A stretch of DNA of 15,637 nt from Bacteroides_E sp964528875 (GTDB taxonomy: Bacteria; Bacteroidota; Bacteroidia; Bacteroidales; Bacteroidaceae), in assembly GCA_964528875.1 (NCBI GenBank), contig CAZGUI010000059.1, forward strand, positions 1-15,637, given 5' to 3'. The position numbers were made by a program, and so were the translations under genes. Shown here piece by piece: positions 7,065-14,033 of the stretch (the first letter of the stretch is position 1; the number at the start of each line of letters is the position of its first letter). A model generated the notes under the pieces. That model was given only the letters and a program-made list of their open reading frames with translations, was not told the DNA's origin and searched no databases.

Positions 7065-7111
7065 TTTACATTTATGCCCTTTATCCTAATCTATAAGGGC
7101 ATAAATGTAAA
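7065..7111 (-). promoter_or_regulatory. abiE promoter and AbiEi operator
   Basis: TTTACATTTATGCCCTT on each strand forms perfect 17-bp inverted arms at 7065-7081 and 7095-7111 with a 13-base spacer. On the minus strand the -35 element TTTACA (7106-7111) is inside the outer arm. The -10 element TAGGAT (7083-7088) lies in the spacer, 17 bases away. A repressor dimer on these arms would cover the whole promoter. The start codon of abiEi is 24 bases further. This matches the autorepression known for AbiEi proteins, which bind inverted repeats at their promoter. Confidence 0.8.
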
Positions 7112-7193
7112 GAAGAAATTATTTTTAGCCATAAGACCTAGTCTTTTATTTTTCTTACACATAAGATTAAACCCATTTATATCTACGTTGTTA

Positions 7194-7395
7194 TCAATAA
7201 ATCTTGTTTGAGTTCAATTTTATATATCCGCTCAAAACAATCATTAACATAACAATATTTTGTTCAGCAAATGTATAAGGATTTATATTATAGTGTTTAA
7301 GCATCTAGAACCGGTTACAATTTGAGACCTGTTCATTTTTTCATTACTTGTTTTCTAGGAGTGGTGTAAATCGCGCTTTGTAAGCCGATACACAA
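7194..7395 (-). pseudogene. Decayed ORF6N-domain gene, second copy
   Basis: The minus strand can be read as AIYTTPRKQVM, a deletion, then VSNCNRF, a TAG stop, and MLKHYNINPYTFAEQNIVM followed by LMIVLSG, ending at TGA 7196-7194. The first part aligns with IYTIRGKQVM, and VSNCNRF with VANCDR, of the ORF6N gene at 1-229. LKH..NINPYTFAEQ is the next conserved block of ORF6N proteins (LKH....PYAFTEQG...L). At DNA level, 7313-7338 matches 1-26 and 7341-7380 matches 146-185 with scattered changes. About 100 bases between the two blocks are missing. The gene is therefore a relic with an internal deletion, stop codons and a broken 3' end. Confidence 0.72.
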
Positions 7396-7520
7396 AATGT
7401 CTTCGATACTTTAGACTGCGTGCTCAAATATCCTAAAAAGCAAGATCTTGTAGTATTAATCAGCTTTTAAAACTACAATATTCCTCGAAGCTTTTCCAGT
7501 ATAACCCGATTTCCAATCAT

Positions 7521-7578
7521 CTTATTGGTGCCTCTGAACTTACAAGTATTCTTAAAGAGATTCAGAAGCACCAATAAG
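7521..7578. repeat. 18-bp inverted repeat (long hairpin)
   Basis: CTTATTGGTGCCTCTGAA (7521-7538) and TTCAGAAGCACCAATAAG (7561-7578) are complementary over 18 bases with one G.T wobble, around a 22-base loop. No T run follows on either strand, so a simple terminator is unlikely. It could be a relic of a mobile element, a regulatory RNA structure, or a protein-binding site; nothing in it is recognised. Confidence 0.6.
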
Positions 7579-7741
7579 GTCATAAAGATCAAAATAAATT
7601 AAGAACCAATAAACTAGCACAAGGAGCAAGATAACATTTATTTTAATTAGTTTAAATTGATAATATGCTAGTGATTGAAATTTCATAGGATTATAATAGG
7701 GATATTCGAGAAAAGATCATTATTGAAGGGAGATGTTTCTG

Positions 7742-8128
7742 GTGTTATCTAAAGAAGCTTTTGCAAAGAAATTGACCATGATGTTTCCAGAAAAGAAAAT
7801 TTTACTAATTAAATATTACGGAGATTATGACGAACTACTTGGCCATATTTTCTTTAGTTTACAATTATCTAGTCCTCTCAAAGATTTGATTGAAAATGAC
7901 GGCGATAAAGATAGAATAAAGCAATATTGTTCTTTTATAGAAGAAATGTGGAAAACAGGTAATGAGGATGTTCCCAATATCCTTTGTGTCTCAATACTTG
8001 AACAATTGTCTGAAAAAGGAAAAGTATGGAAACACATGGTAACTCTCATCAGTAAAGATTTTGTTTCTTTCATTAACACGGATTTGCTGATTAATAACAT
8101 TATGATGCGGAATGTTCCTGAATTATAA
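7742..8128 (+). CDS. Small protein resembling DUF7674/immunity-type proteins
   Basis: This protein is about 128 residues long. GTG at 7742 is preferred because AAGGGAG (7726-7732) lies nine bases upstream; the ATG at 7733 touches that site directly and would be poorly placed. The C-terminal half, FIEEMWKTGNEDVPNILCVS followed by ILEQLSEKGKVWKHM and SKDFVSFIN, resembles small proteins grouped as DUF7674. Those proteins are often annotated near polymorphic-toxin immunity genes. I recognise this pattern but not a function, and no partner toxin is visible. It has no signal peptide or membrane helix. It is a single gene on the plus strand with TATAAT at 7692-7697, convergent with the AAA_14 relic. 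Confidence 0.65.
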   Translation: MLSKEAFAKKLTMMFPEKKILLIKYYGDYDELLGHIFFSLQLSSPLKDLIENDGDKDRIKQYCSFIEEMWKTGNEDVPNILCVSILEQLSEKGKVWKHMVTLISKDFVSFINTDLLINNIMMRNVPEL

Positions 8129-8153
8129 CTATGAATTGCAAACATCTCAGTTC

Positions 8154-8722
8154 TTAATGGAGTGTATTTGTTAATTTAAAAGTGGTCCACAGGGGGTGCG
8201 GACATAATCCTCTACAAATCCAAAAAGCTAGCTCTTCAATCGTTGTTTGACTGTGTCCACTAGGGACATCCCCTTTAAACAATTTACTAAGAGATACTTG
8301 CCCATTAGATTCTTGTGATTCAAACAAACTCATTGTTCTCATTTTTAAACGAGATATTCTGCCTGTACCTGTATGAAAAGAATCATCTAAATCTGAAGGT
8401 TCAGCCGAGCCAGTCAAAATAAATTGTTCCATTTCATTTCTTTGGTCAACTTCGCATCTTACTGCATTCCATAAATTTGATGCTATTTGCCATTCATCAA
8501 TTAATTTTAGTGTTTCCCCCTCCAATAATATCTGAGGATATATCTCCGCCATATCTTGATATTGTTTTGTCATGTCAGGCTGATCCAGTGAAATCAAACT
8601 ATTGGAAAACTTTTTAGCTGTTGTAGTCTTGCCACACCTTTTAGGACTTTCTATTAAAATATCTCCTTTAGCATCAATCTTTCATCTAAAGGTTTGTCAG
8701 CCACTCTAGGAAAATATTACAT
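8154..8722 (-). pseudogene. AAA_14/DUF4143 ATPase, 5' nonsense, frameshift and 3' truncation
   Basis: An AGGAGG site precedes the ATG at 8722, but codon two is TAA. The reading continues YFPRVADKPLDERL, breaks at about 8675-8680 (one base short), and resumes AKGDILIESPKRCGKTTT (Walker A CGKTTT), then AKKFSNSLISLDQPD. Next come LIDEWQIASNLWNAVR (Walker B-like IDEW), FILTGSAEPSD and HTGTGRISRLKMRTMSLFES, all typical of the AAA_14 domain of DUF4143 ATPases. It stops after ELAFWICRGLCPHPLW, roughly where the protein should enter its second half, so the DUF4143 domain is missing. These ATPases are common accessory proteins with poorly known roles. Three independent lesions mark it as a dead gene. 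Confidence 0.85.
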
Positions 8723-9151
8723 CTTATACCTCCTCTCTGAAAAAAATATATCGTCATTCCTGCAAATGCGTATTTTTTATTCCTGTGTTTGTTGATTTCA
8801 TTTTCCCGTGAATGTAGGTTTTAAGTTCCTGTCTTAGTATCTATATCAATTAGATTTCATTAATTTTGAAAAAAATACACCCCTTTTCTTTATTAAAGAT
8901 TCAGGGTGTATTTCATGTTTGAGCATTTTCTAACCGAAACAAATTTATTTGTGGATATTTGAAAGAAATATTTTAATAACTCTTCGCTTATTCTAAATCA
9001 CTTGATACTATTCCCACTCCTTGATATGAAAGTTGAAATGGCTATTTATAGGGCTTTTTAGCAGTTGCTTTTGTGAATGAATGTTTGTTTTTGCTCCTAT
9101 TATTCTCTGTTTTTAGAGAAATAGTATCATTTTAGTATCATACAAGCGCCC
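8723..9151. other. Non-coding stretch between the Mod-Res-ATPase operon and the AAA_14 relic
   Basis: This stretch of 429 bases is AT-rich and has no plausible gene on either strand. It contains the terminator at 8866-8913, a weak hairpin TTCTCT/AGAGAA at 9105-9122, and two direct GATACTA repeats on the minus strand near 9123-9142. An in-frame KEWE-stop (AAGGAGTGGGAATAG) lies at about 9008-9022. The last two resemble attachment-site debris but are not conclusive. Confidence 0.6.
8866..8913 (-). terminator. Rho-independent terminator
   Basis: Read on the minus strand, AAATACACCC (8913-8904) pairs perfectly with GGGTGTATTT (8882-8873), and the right arm runs straight into a T tract (TTTTTTT). 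The 21-base loop contains a small nested CTTT/AAAG hairpin. It lies about 240 bases beyond the stop of the AAA_13 ATPase gene and is the first good terminator for the mod-res-ATPase operon. Confidence 0.75.
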
Positions 9152-11413
9152 TTACTCTGTTTGAACTATTGTTTCATTTTCGCTTCCCATCATCATATTG
9201 TAATGAGCAATATGTCCTGTCTTTTCAAAAATATCCCTGAACACCGTCTTAAATATATTGATATTATTTGAATATGAATCTACATTTAGATCATCATAAA
9301 TAGTATGGGAACCATCATTTATCCAATATAGAAGAGATTCACATATTACTTTTTCCTCTTGTGTTGTAAATTTAGACAATATATAGTCAGAAGGTTTTTG
9401 TCCTGTTATTTTAAAGTAGTTTTCAATAATCCTTCTCATTATATTTTGCATAGAAACTAAAGAGATTCTCTCATCCTCTCTCAACTCTTTCCATAACAAC
9501 TCATATGTAGAAGAAATGGGATTCTGCATTCCATAACCATATATTTTAGAAATTCCATTGTTTTTCCTAACAATCCAATAATTAACATCTTTATCTTCGC
9601 ATGTTCTTCCATCTATAAATGATGCTTCCTTATGAAAATAAACATTATGCGTAAAAATGAATAATTGTTTCACATCAGAAGTTTCTTCTTTTATATTTTT
9701 AACTAATTCTTTAACCATGGCACTGACTAAGTAAAGAATACTACTATCCAAACTGCTTATAGGATCATCCAACACAATAATCTTATTTGATTGAACCTCA
9801 TCTTTATCCAAAGCTCCTCTTGTTAATTGCATAAAATAAAGGAAAGTGATAAAAGTAGCTTCTCCTTCGCTAAGCGTATGAGTAGCTTCCGATCCATCCT
9901 CTCTTATAATGCGATATTTGTTTTCCTGTTCACCTGGAATTTCAGAATATGGTTCTAGGTAAAAACTAGTTAATCCATATGCTTTTAGGATATTATTTAT
10001 CTGATCTACTGCTGGTTGCACACTTGTTAGTTTTTCAGATTTTTCCTTTATTTCCTTTTTTATCTCCAATATTTGAGCATAAGTATTCTTATTGCTTGTT
10101 TTCATACCTGCGATAGCTTTTTCGATGTCATTCTGTTTTTTTTCAAAAATTGTGAGTAAGGTCTTAGCTTCTTCTATACAATAGGTCCAGACGTCATCTA
10201 CAAGACTTTCGGACTCTTCTTTAAATTTATCTACCAATTGATTATTTTTTTCTATTATAGAATTGGCATTTAGAAGCAAATTAGTAATCTCATTAATAAT
10301 TGCTTGTAGTTCAGGCAAATCTATTCTTTTTTCTGGGATCTTTATTTTCTCATTAATATTATTAACGGCATTTTCATATTTAGCTTCAAATTGCCCTATT
10401 AAAGCCTGATAAGTTTCTAAATTCAATTGCCCAATCTGGCAATCATCTTTTTTCCGTATATTTTCTTTTAACTTTTCAAGAATTGAATTAACTAAATTTT
10501 CCAGCTCTAGTTTTTTGGAGTTCATCAATTCTATGTTCTTAGTATAACTTTCATCAAAAAAACTACTCAACTGCAACCTAAACTCTTGATCTATTGTGTT
10601 TTTTTGGCAAAAAGGACATATGTTTTTTTCAGGATCTAAATATCTAATACCTTCATGGACCCATGATGAATTGTCTAGATTTTTTATTAATTTACTGATT
10701 TCAACATCTTGACTGCCTATAATTACCAAACTCCAAATTTTTTCACTGCATATCCTATTAACTTCGTCAGATTCAGTTTTTGAAATTGTATGTAATAAAT
10801 TTGCTTTAAAAGGTTTTCTCTTAAACAAGCTATTAGCTCTATCTAATAAATTTTCCTTATCAGTCAAATTACCTTTAGGGTTATTATGCCTGTATTGTAA
10901 AGCTTGAATAAACTTATTTTTACTCCCTCGAACTCCTTCAAAAGCTTCACCAAAATCTCGTTCATGATTTTTAAAAATTTGTTGCCAAGCATCTTCTTTG
11001 AAATCTTCCTGTAATCGGGCCTTTTCATTCTCTTTTTTTTCAATAGATTCTTTAGTTTTATTATATCTTTCTTCTTTTTGACTTAAATCCTCTTTAAGTT
11101 TCTGAATAGCTTCTAGGTCTTTAATTGAATTTTGCCCTAATGTAAACACACCTGGAATTCCTGTTTCTTGGGCAAAATTCAACTGTCGAAATTGACGATT
11201 ATATACAAAAATTGGAAGTTCTCCACCAATTCCCCAATCTATTTCACATGAGTTATATCTTCCTTCAATATCTTTTGCTCTTAAAAACTCGCTAATAGTA
11301 GTTTTCCCACTACCATTTGCGCCATAAATAAAATTTACCTTTTTGCAATCAGTTAATTCTCCTCCTGACTCTCCATAAGGAGGACAGCATTTAATTTGAA
11401 TACCCTTAATCAT
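9152..11413 (-). CDS. AAA_13 ABC-type ATPase, RloC/PrrC-like candidate anticodon nuclease
   Basis: This 753-residue cytosolic protein has Walker A GANGSGKTT (31-39) and two coiled-coil arms of roughly 100-150 and 290-470. At the turn is a CxxC zinc-hook-like motif, NICPFCQKN (C266, C269). The ABC signature LSEGEAT is at 514-520, Walker B IIVLDDP at 545-551 and the H-loop FIFTHN with H589. This is the AAA_13 architecture of RloC. The C-terminal region has MRRIIEN (R660-x3-E664) and NDGSHT (H703), resembling the Arg-Glu-His triad of PrrC/RloC anticodon nucleases, although the E-to-H distance (39) is longer than in E. coli PrrC. It starts inside the end of res (8-base overlap) with GGAGG six bases upstream. 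I infer a tRNA-cleaving or other effector linked to the R-M system. The alternative is a generic AAA_13 defence ATPase without RNase activity. Confidence 0.85.
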   Translation of the reverse strand: MIKGIQIKCCPPYGESGGELTDCKKVNFIYGANGSGKTTISEFLRAKDIEGRYNSCEIDWGIGGELPIFVYNRQFRQLNFAQETGIPGVFTLGQNSIKDLEAIQKLKEDLSQKEERYNKTKESIEKKENEKARLQEDFKEDAWQQIFKNHERDFGEAFEGVRGSKNKFIQALQYRHNNPKGNLTDKENLLDRANSLFKRKPFKANLLHTISKTESDEVNRICSEKIWSLVIIGSQDVEISKLIKNLDNSSWVHEGIRYLDPEKNICPFCQKNTIDQEFRLQLSSFFDESYTKNIELMNSKKLELENLVNSILEKLKENIRKKDDCQIGQLNLETYQALIGQFEAKYENAVNNINEKIKIPEKRIDLPELQAIINEITNLLLNANSIIEKNNQLVDKFKEESESLVDDVWTYCIEEAKTLLTIFEKKQNDIEKAIAGMKTSNKNTYAQILEIKKEIKEKSEKLTSVQPAVDQINNILKAYGLTSFYLEPYSEIPGEQENKYRIIREDGSEATHTLSEGEATFITFLYFMQLTRGALDKDEVQSNKIIVLDDPISSLDSSILYLVSAMVKELVKNIKEETSDVKQLFIFTHNVYFHKEASFIDGRTCEDKDVNYWIVRKNNGISKIYGYGMQNPISSTYELLWKELREDERISLVSMQNIMRRIIENYFKITGQKPSDYILSKFTTQEEKVICESLLYWINDGSHTIYDDLNVDSYSNNINIFKTVFRDIFEKTGHIAHYNMMMGSENETIVQTE

Positions 11414-14021
11414 TTATATCCTCCGTAATCTTTCTTAGAGACAAGTCAAACTCTTCCATCCTAAATTCCTTGTTAAAGAACGGTAATCCGATAATCCTAT
11501 ACTCATTATCATCAACATACTTCTTTACAGGAATACCTTGTTCTTCAATCTTAAGCAAGAAACTTTCCTTCCACTTATCTGTCTCTAATAAATGGCTTCC
11601 TTTGGGCTCGATATAGATCTGCTCCTGCAAATAGCCATCTGTTCCATGCTTTTGTAAAAAGAGCAGGAAATCTGGCTCAAATCTTTCGCCTGTATCAAAC
11701 TCATAAATGGCCAAAGCTGGGATACGCTCATTGCGAACTAGGTATATCTCATCATATTCTTTTCGTAAGTCAGGAACTAAGCCTTGGAAATATTTTATAA
11801 ATGCTTTTTCTTCTGTCGTTCCATAGTTGTCCTCATAGGCATACCAAGATTCATAGGCTAGATCTGCTTTTCCTTCACCTATCATCATAGCCTGAGAAAT
11901 CCCCAAACCATCCCCATGTGGATTATCTACATAAATCTTCTTGTCCTTTAAGACATTATGGATTCGGTCAGAATAAAATTCCTTTGTTCCTTCGTACTCA
12001 GTTTCGATTTTTTGAATATGCACAGATACCTTCTGGAGTATCTTCATAGAACCATCGTATAAATCTTTCGCTCTTAATTTCTTGTAGGGACTTTCTATCT
12101 GAAGAGTAATATTTCCTAGATATTGGTCTGATTGCAAAAACTCCTTCTTGGACTTCAGATTAGGAAAATAAGATTTAAGCGTATTAAACTTTAAAACTTC
12201 AAAATTTGCCATTGCTCCTTCTGAAATATTTAAAGGAATTTGCTTAAACTTAAACTGACTTGTATGCTTCAATCCAGTATCCCTATTTAGTTCTTCGTCA
12301 AACAAGCCATAAACATAAGAACTTCCTGTGGCTACTTTATGAATTATAAAGTCATTTTGAATCTTCTTATCAATTTCTGAAACAGCATTTCTAGACTTTT
12401 CCACATTACGATTAGAAAAGACATAAGCGGTTTTGTAAAAGTTCGTTTCTTTGAAACTTTCTTTTAATCGATATTCGATTTCCATAGGAGTATCCGCCAG
12501 TAAACCTGTTTGTTTCAGAGCATAGCGAAGCTCACTAATATACCTAGAGTCTTGCATGGAGTGGTATAAAAGTGTTTCTAATATCCTATTTTCATTCATT
12601 AGATCAAAATCATATTTACGTTTATAACGTTGTTGACTTTCTTCTACTTGGAAAGGACAATATCTTGCACCACGGCCAATTAGCTGGGCTTCGCTAATGG
12701 TTGTCTTGCCAGGCTTCCCATTTTTGCCATCTCTTGTTTCATAAAGCCTAACAATATCAAAGAGATTCAGCACGTCCCATCCCTCATTAAGCATATTAAC
12801 TGTAAAAATAATGCGATAGGGATTGTCTTTATCTTCTAGTGAGTTAACAGCAATTTGTTTTTCCTTTTCTTCCGCTTCGCTCTTTGAGTTCATAATTATG
12901 GAATGCTCCATCGAAAAAGCCCGCTTTAAGTCAGCTACAAGCCCATTCAAACTAGGATCTTTCTCTAGAATATAGTCAATTGCATTTCTTAAATACTCAT
13001 TTTCTGAATCTCTAAACTGAATAATTTCTGATGGCTGTAAGTTATTTAGTCTCTGATAGAATTCCTCATAAAAATCCTTAGATTCCTTAATCGTTTTTGA
13101 CTTTAATAAGACAACAGGCTTAATATTTTGTCTGGCATCGCCAAAAAGATGTCTTCTATATTCACTTATAACAAGGGCTAGAAGTGTTCTAGTCCACTGG
13201 CTGTAGTCTCCCTGCATATTCTTAAAGTCTTTTGTATAGCCACTTTGCCTAAACTTCGCTAAGGTATAGTCGTAAACAATTTTATCGATATATTTCTTTT
13301 TTACATTGGGATCTTGTAAGTCCGCAGTCGCTGTAAATTCCAAGAGGGCATTATCCCTATTTGCTCTAAATATCCTTTCGATTGTATATTCCCAAGAATT
13401 TCTATTTTCTTCAATCTCGCTTTTCTCTGTCTTGCTAAGTCCCTTGGTAACCGTATTGATATGGTGTGACTCATCAGAAATTAAGACAATCTTTTCATCT
13501 TCAAAGTCTTCAATAGTTGGACTGTTTTCTCTAGGGAAATTTAAGTCCAAATGAAGTTTTTGTGTCGAGGTAAAGCAAATATTGATTGCCTTCTTATCAT
13601 AGAAGGCAAAATTCTCCACCTCTTTAATAGGCACTATATCTCCCATTAATTCAATCGTATCCGCAAAAAGATACTTGATGGAAGATGGATTTAAAAAGTT
13701 TTCCTTGGTCTTCTCTATGATGTTTGTTTGATTTACAAAGAATAGAAACTTTCGATAGCCCTTTGTGTATAAATAAAGGATTAATCCAGCCATAATGACC
13801 GTTTTTCCTGATCCAGTAGCCATATGGAATAGGTTATGGATTTGCTTGTTCTTTATAAGATTACTTTCGCAGTAAGTTATAAAATAACGAAAAGCTTCTT
13901 CCTGGTAATCACGCAGGATAATATTATCATTGAGATTGGATTCGATATATTCTGGTAACTCCTTTAAGGCACCTACTTTTTTAAGGACATCTAATTCTTG
14001 ATATAAATATTGTTCATTCAT
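11406..14021 (-). CDS. res: Type III restriction endonuclease, Res subunit
   Basis: This 871-residue protein joins a superfamily 2 helicase to a nuclease. Seen in order: the Q-tip-like region RDYQEEAFRYF (37-47), motif I ATGSGKT (68-74), motif II DESH (183-186), motif III-like FTATAD (229-234), motif V-like NEGWDV (412-417) and motif VI QLIGRGARY (446-454). A C-terminal PD-(D/E)xK nuclease follows: FEPDFLLF with D784 and YIEPKGSH with E805 and K807. In type III systems Res works only in complex with Mod. It uses ATP to slide from the recognition site and cuts 25-27 bases away when two sites are suitably oriented. Length and every catalytic motif are intact. The start has GGAGG seven bases upstream, directly after the mod stop codon. 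Confidence 0.95.
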   Translation of the reverse strand: MNEQYLYQELDVLKKVGALKELPEYIESNLNDNIILRDYQEEAFRYFITYCESNLIKNKQIHNLFHMATGSGKTVIMAGLILYLYTKGYRKFLFFVNQTNIIEKTKENFLNPSSIKYLFADTIELMGDIVPIKEVENFAFYDKKAINICFTSTQKLHLDLNFPRENSPTIEDFEDEKIVLISDESHHINTVTKGLSKTEKSEIEENRNSWEYTIERIFRANRDNALLEFTATADLQDPNVKKKYIDKIVYDYTLAKFRQSGYTKDFKNMQGDYSQWTRTLLALVISEYRRHLFGDARQNIKPVVLLKSKTIKESKDFYEEFYQRLNNLQPSEIIQFRDSENEYLRNAIDYILEKDPSLNGLVADLKRAFSMEHSIIMNSKSEAEEKEKQIAVNSLEDKDNPYRIIFTVNMLNEGWDVLNLFDIVRLYETRDGKNGKPGKTTISEAQLIGRGARYCPFQVEESQQRYKRKYDFDLMNENRILETLLYHSMQDSRYISELRYALKQTGLLADTPMEIEYRLKESFKETNFYKTAYVFSNRNVEKSRNAVSEIDKKIQNDFIIHKVATGSSYVYGLFDEELNRDTGLKHTSQFKFKQIPLNISEGAMANFEVLKFNTLKSYFPNLKSKKEFLQSDQYLGNITLQIESPYKKLRAKDLYDGSMKILQKVSVHIQKIETEYEGTKEFYSDRIHNVLKDKKIYVDNPHGDGLGISQAMMIGEGKADLAYESWYAYEDNYGTTEEKAFIKYFQGLVPDLRKEYDEIYLVRNERIPALAIYEFDTGERFEPDFLLFLQKHGTDGYLQEQIYIEPKGSHLLETDKWKESFLLKIEEQGIPVKKYVDDNEYRIIGLPFFNKEFRMEEFDLSLRKITEDIND

Positions 14022-14033
14022 TAGATATCCTCC

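Larger units (their letters stand above)
7112..7741. other. Degenerate non-coding stretch between abiE and the immunity-like gene
   Basis: No intact gene is present in this 630-base AT-rich stretch. It holds the ORF6N relic (7194-7395) and, around 7440-7569 on the plus strand, a protein-like but unanchored frame (SINQLLKLQYSSKLFQYNPI, then SNHLIGASELTSILKEI) that ends in TAA and has stops upstream. It also holds the hairpin at 7521-7578. A 7-bp inverted repeat ACTAGCA (7613-7619) / TGCTAGT (7666-7672) brackets an AT-rich segment, and a TATAAT at 7692-7697 may serve the following gene. It looks like the debris of one or more recombination events. Confidence 0.6.

Noticed and set aside
7825..8145. 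106-residue minus-strand open frame opposite the immunity-like gene
   Set aside because: Composition is that of an antisense shadow, and the plus-strand frame has the ribosome binding site and a recognisable C-terminal pattern.
9008..9022. AAGGAGTGGGAATAG on the minus strand, encoding KEWE-stop like the 3' end of guaA, a known insertion site of streptococcal elements
   Set aside because: Only about 11 bases fit, the codons before it do not resemble GuaA, and no integrase or matching repeat is visible in the window.
9105..9122. TTCTCT/AGAGAA hairpin as terminator of the mod-res-ATPase operon
   Set aside because: Only a 6-bp stem and no T run on the minus strand; the hairpin with T tract at 8866-8913 is much better.
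13306..13554. Plus-strand open frame inside res
   Set aside because: Antisense shadow of the helicase domain of Res.
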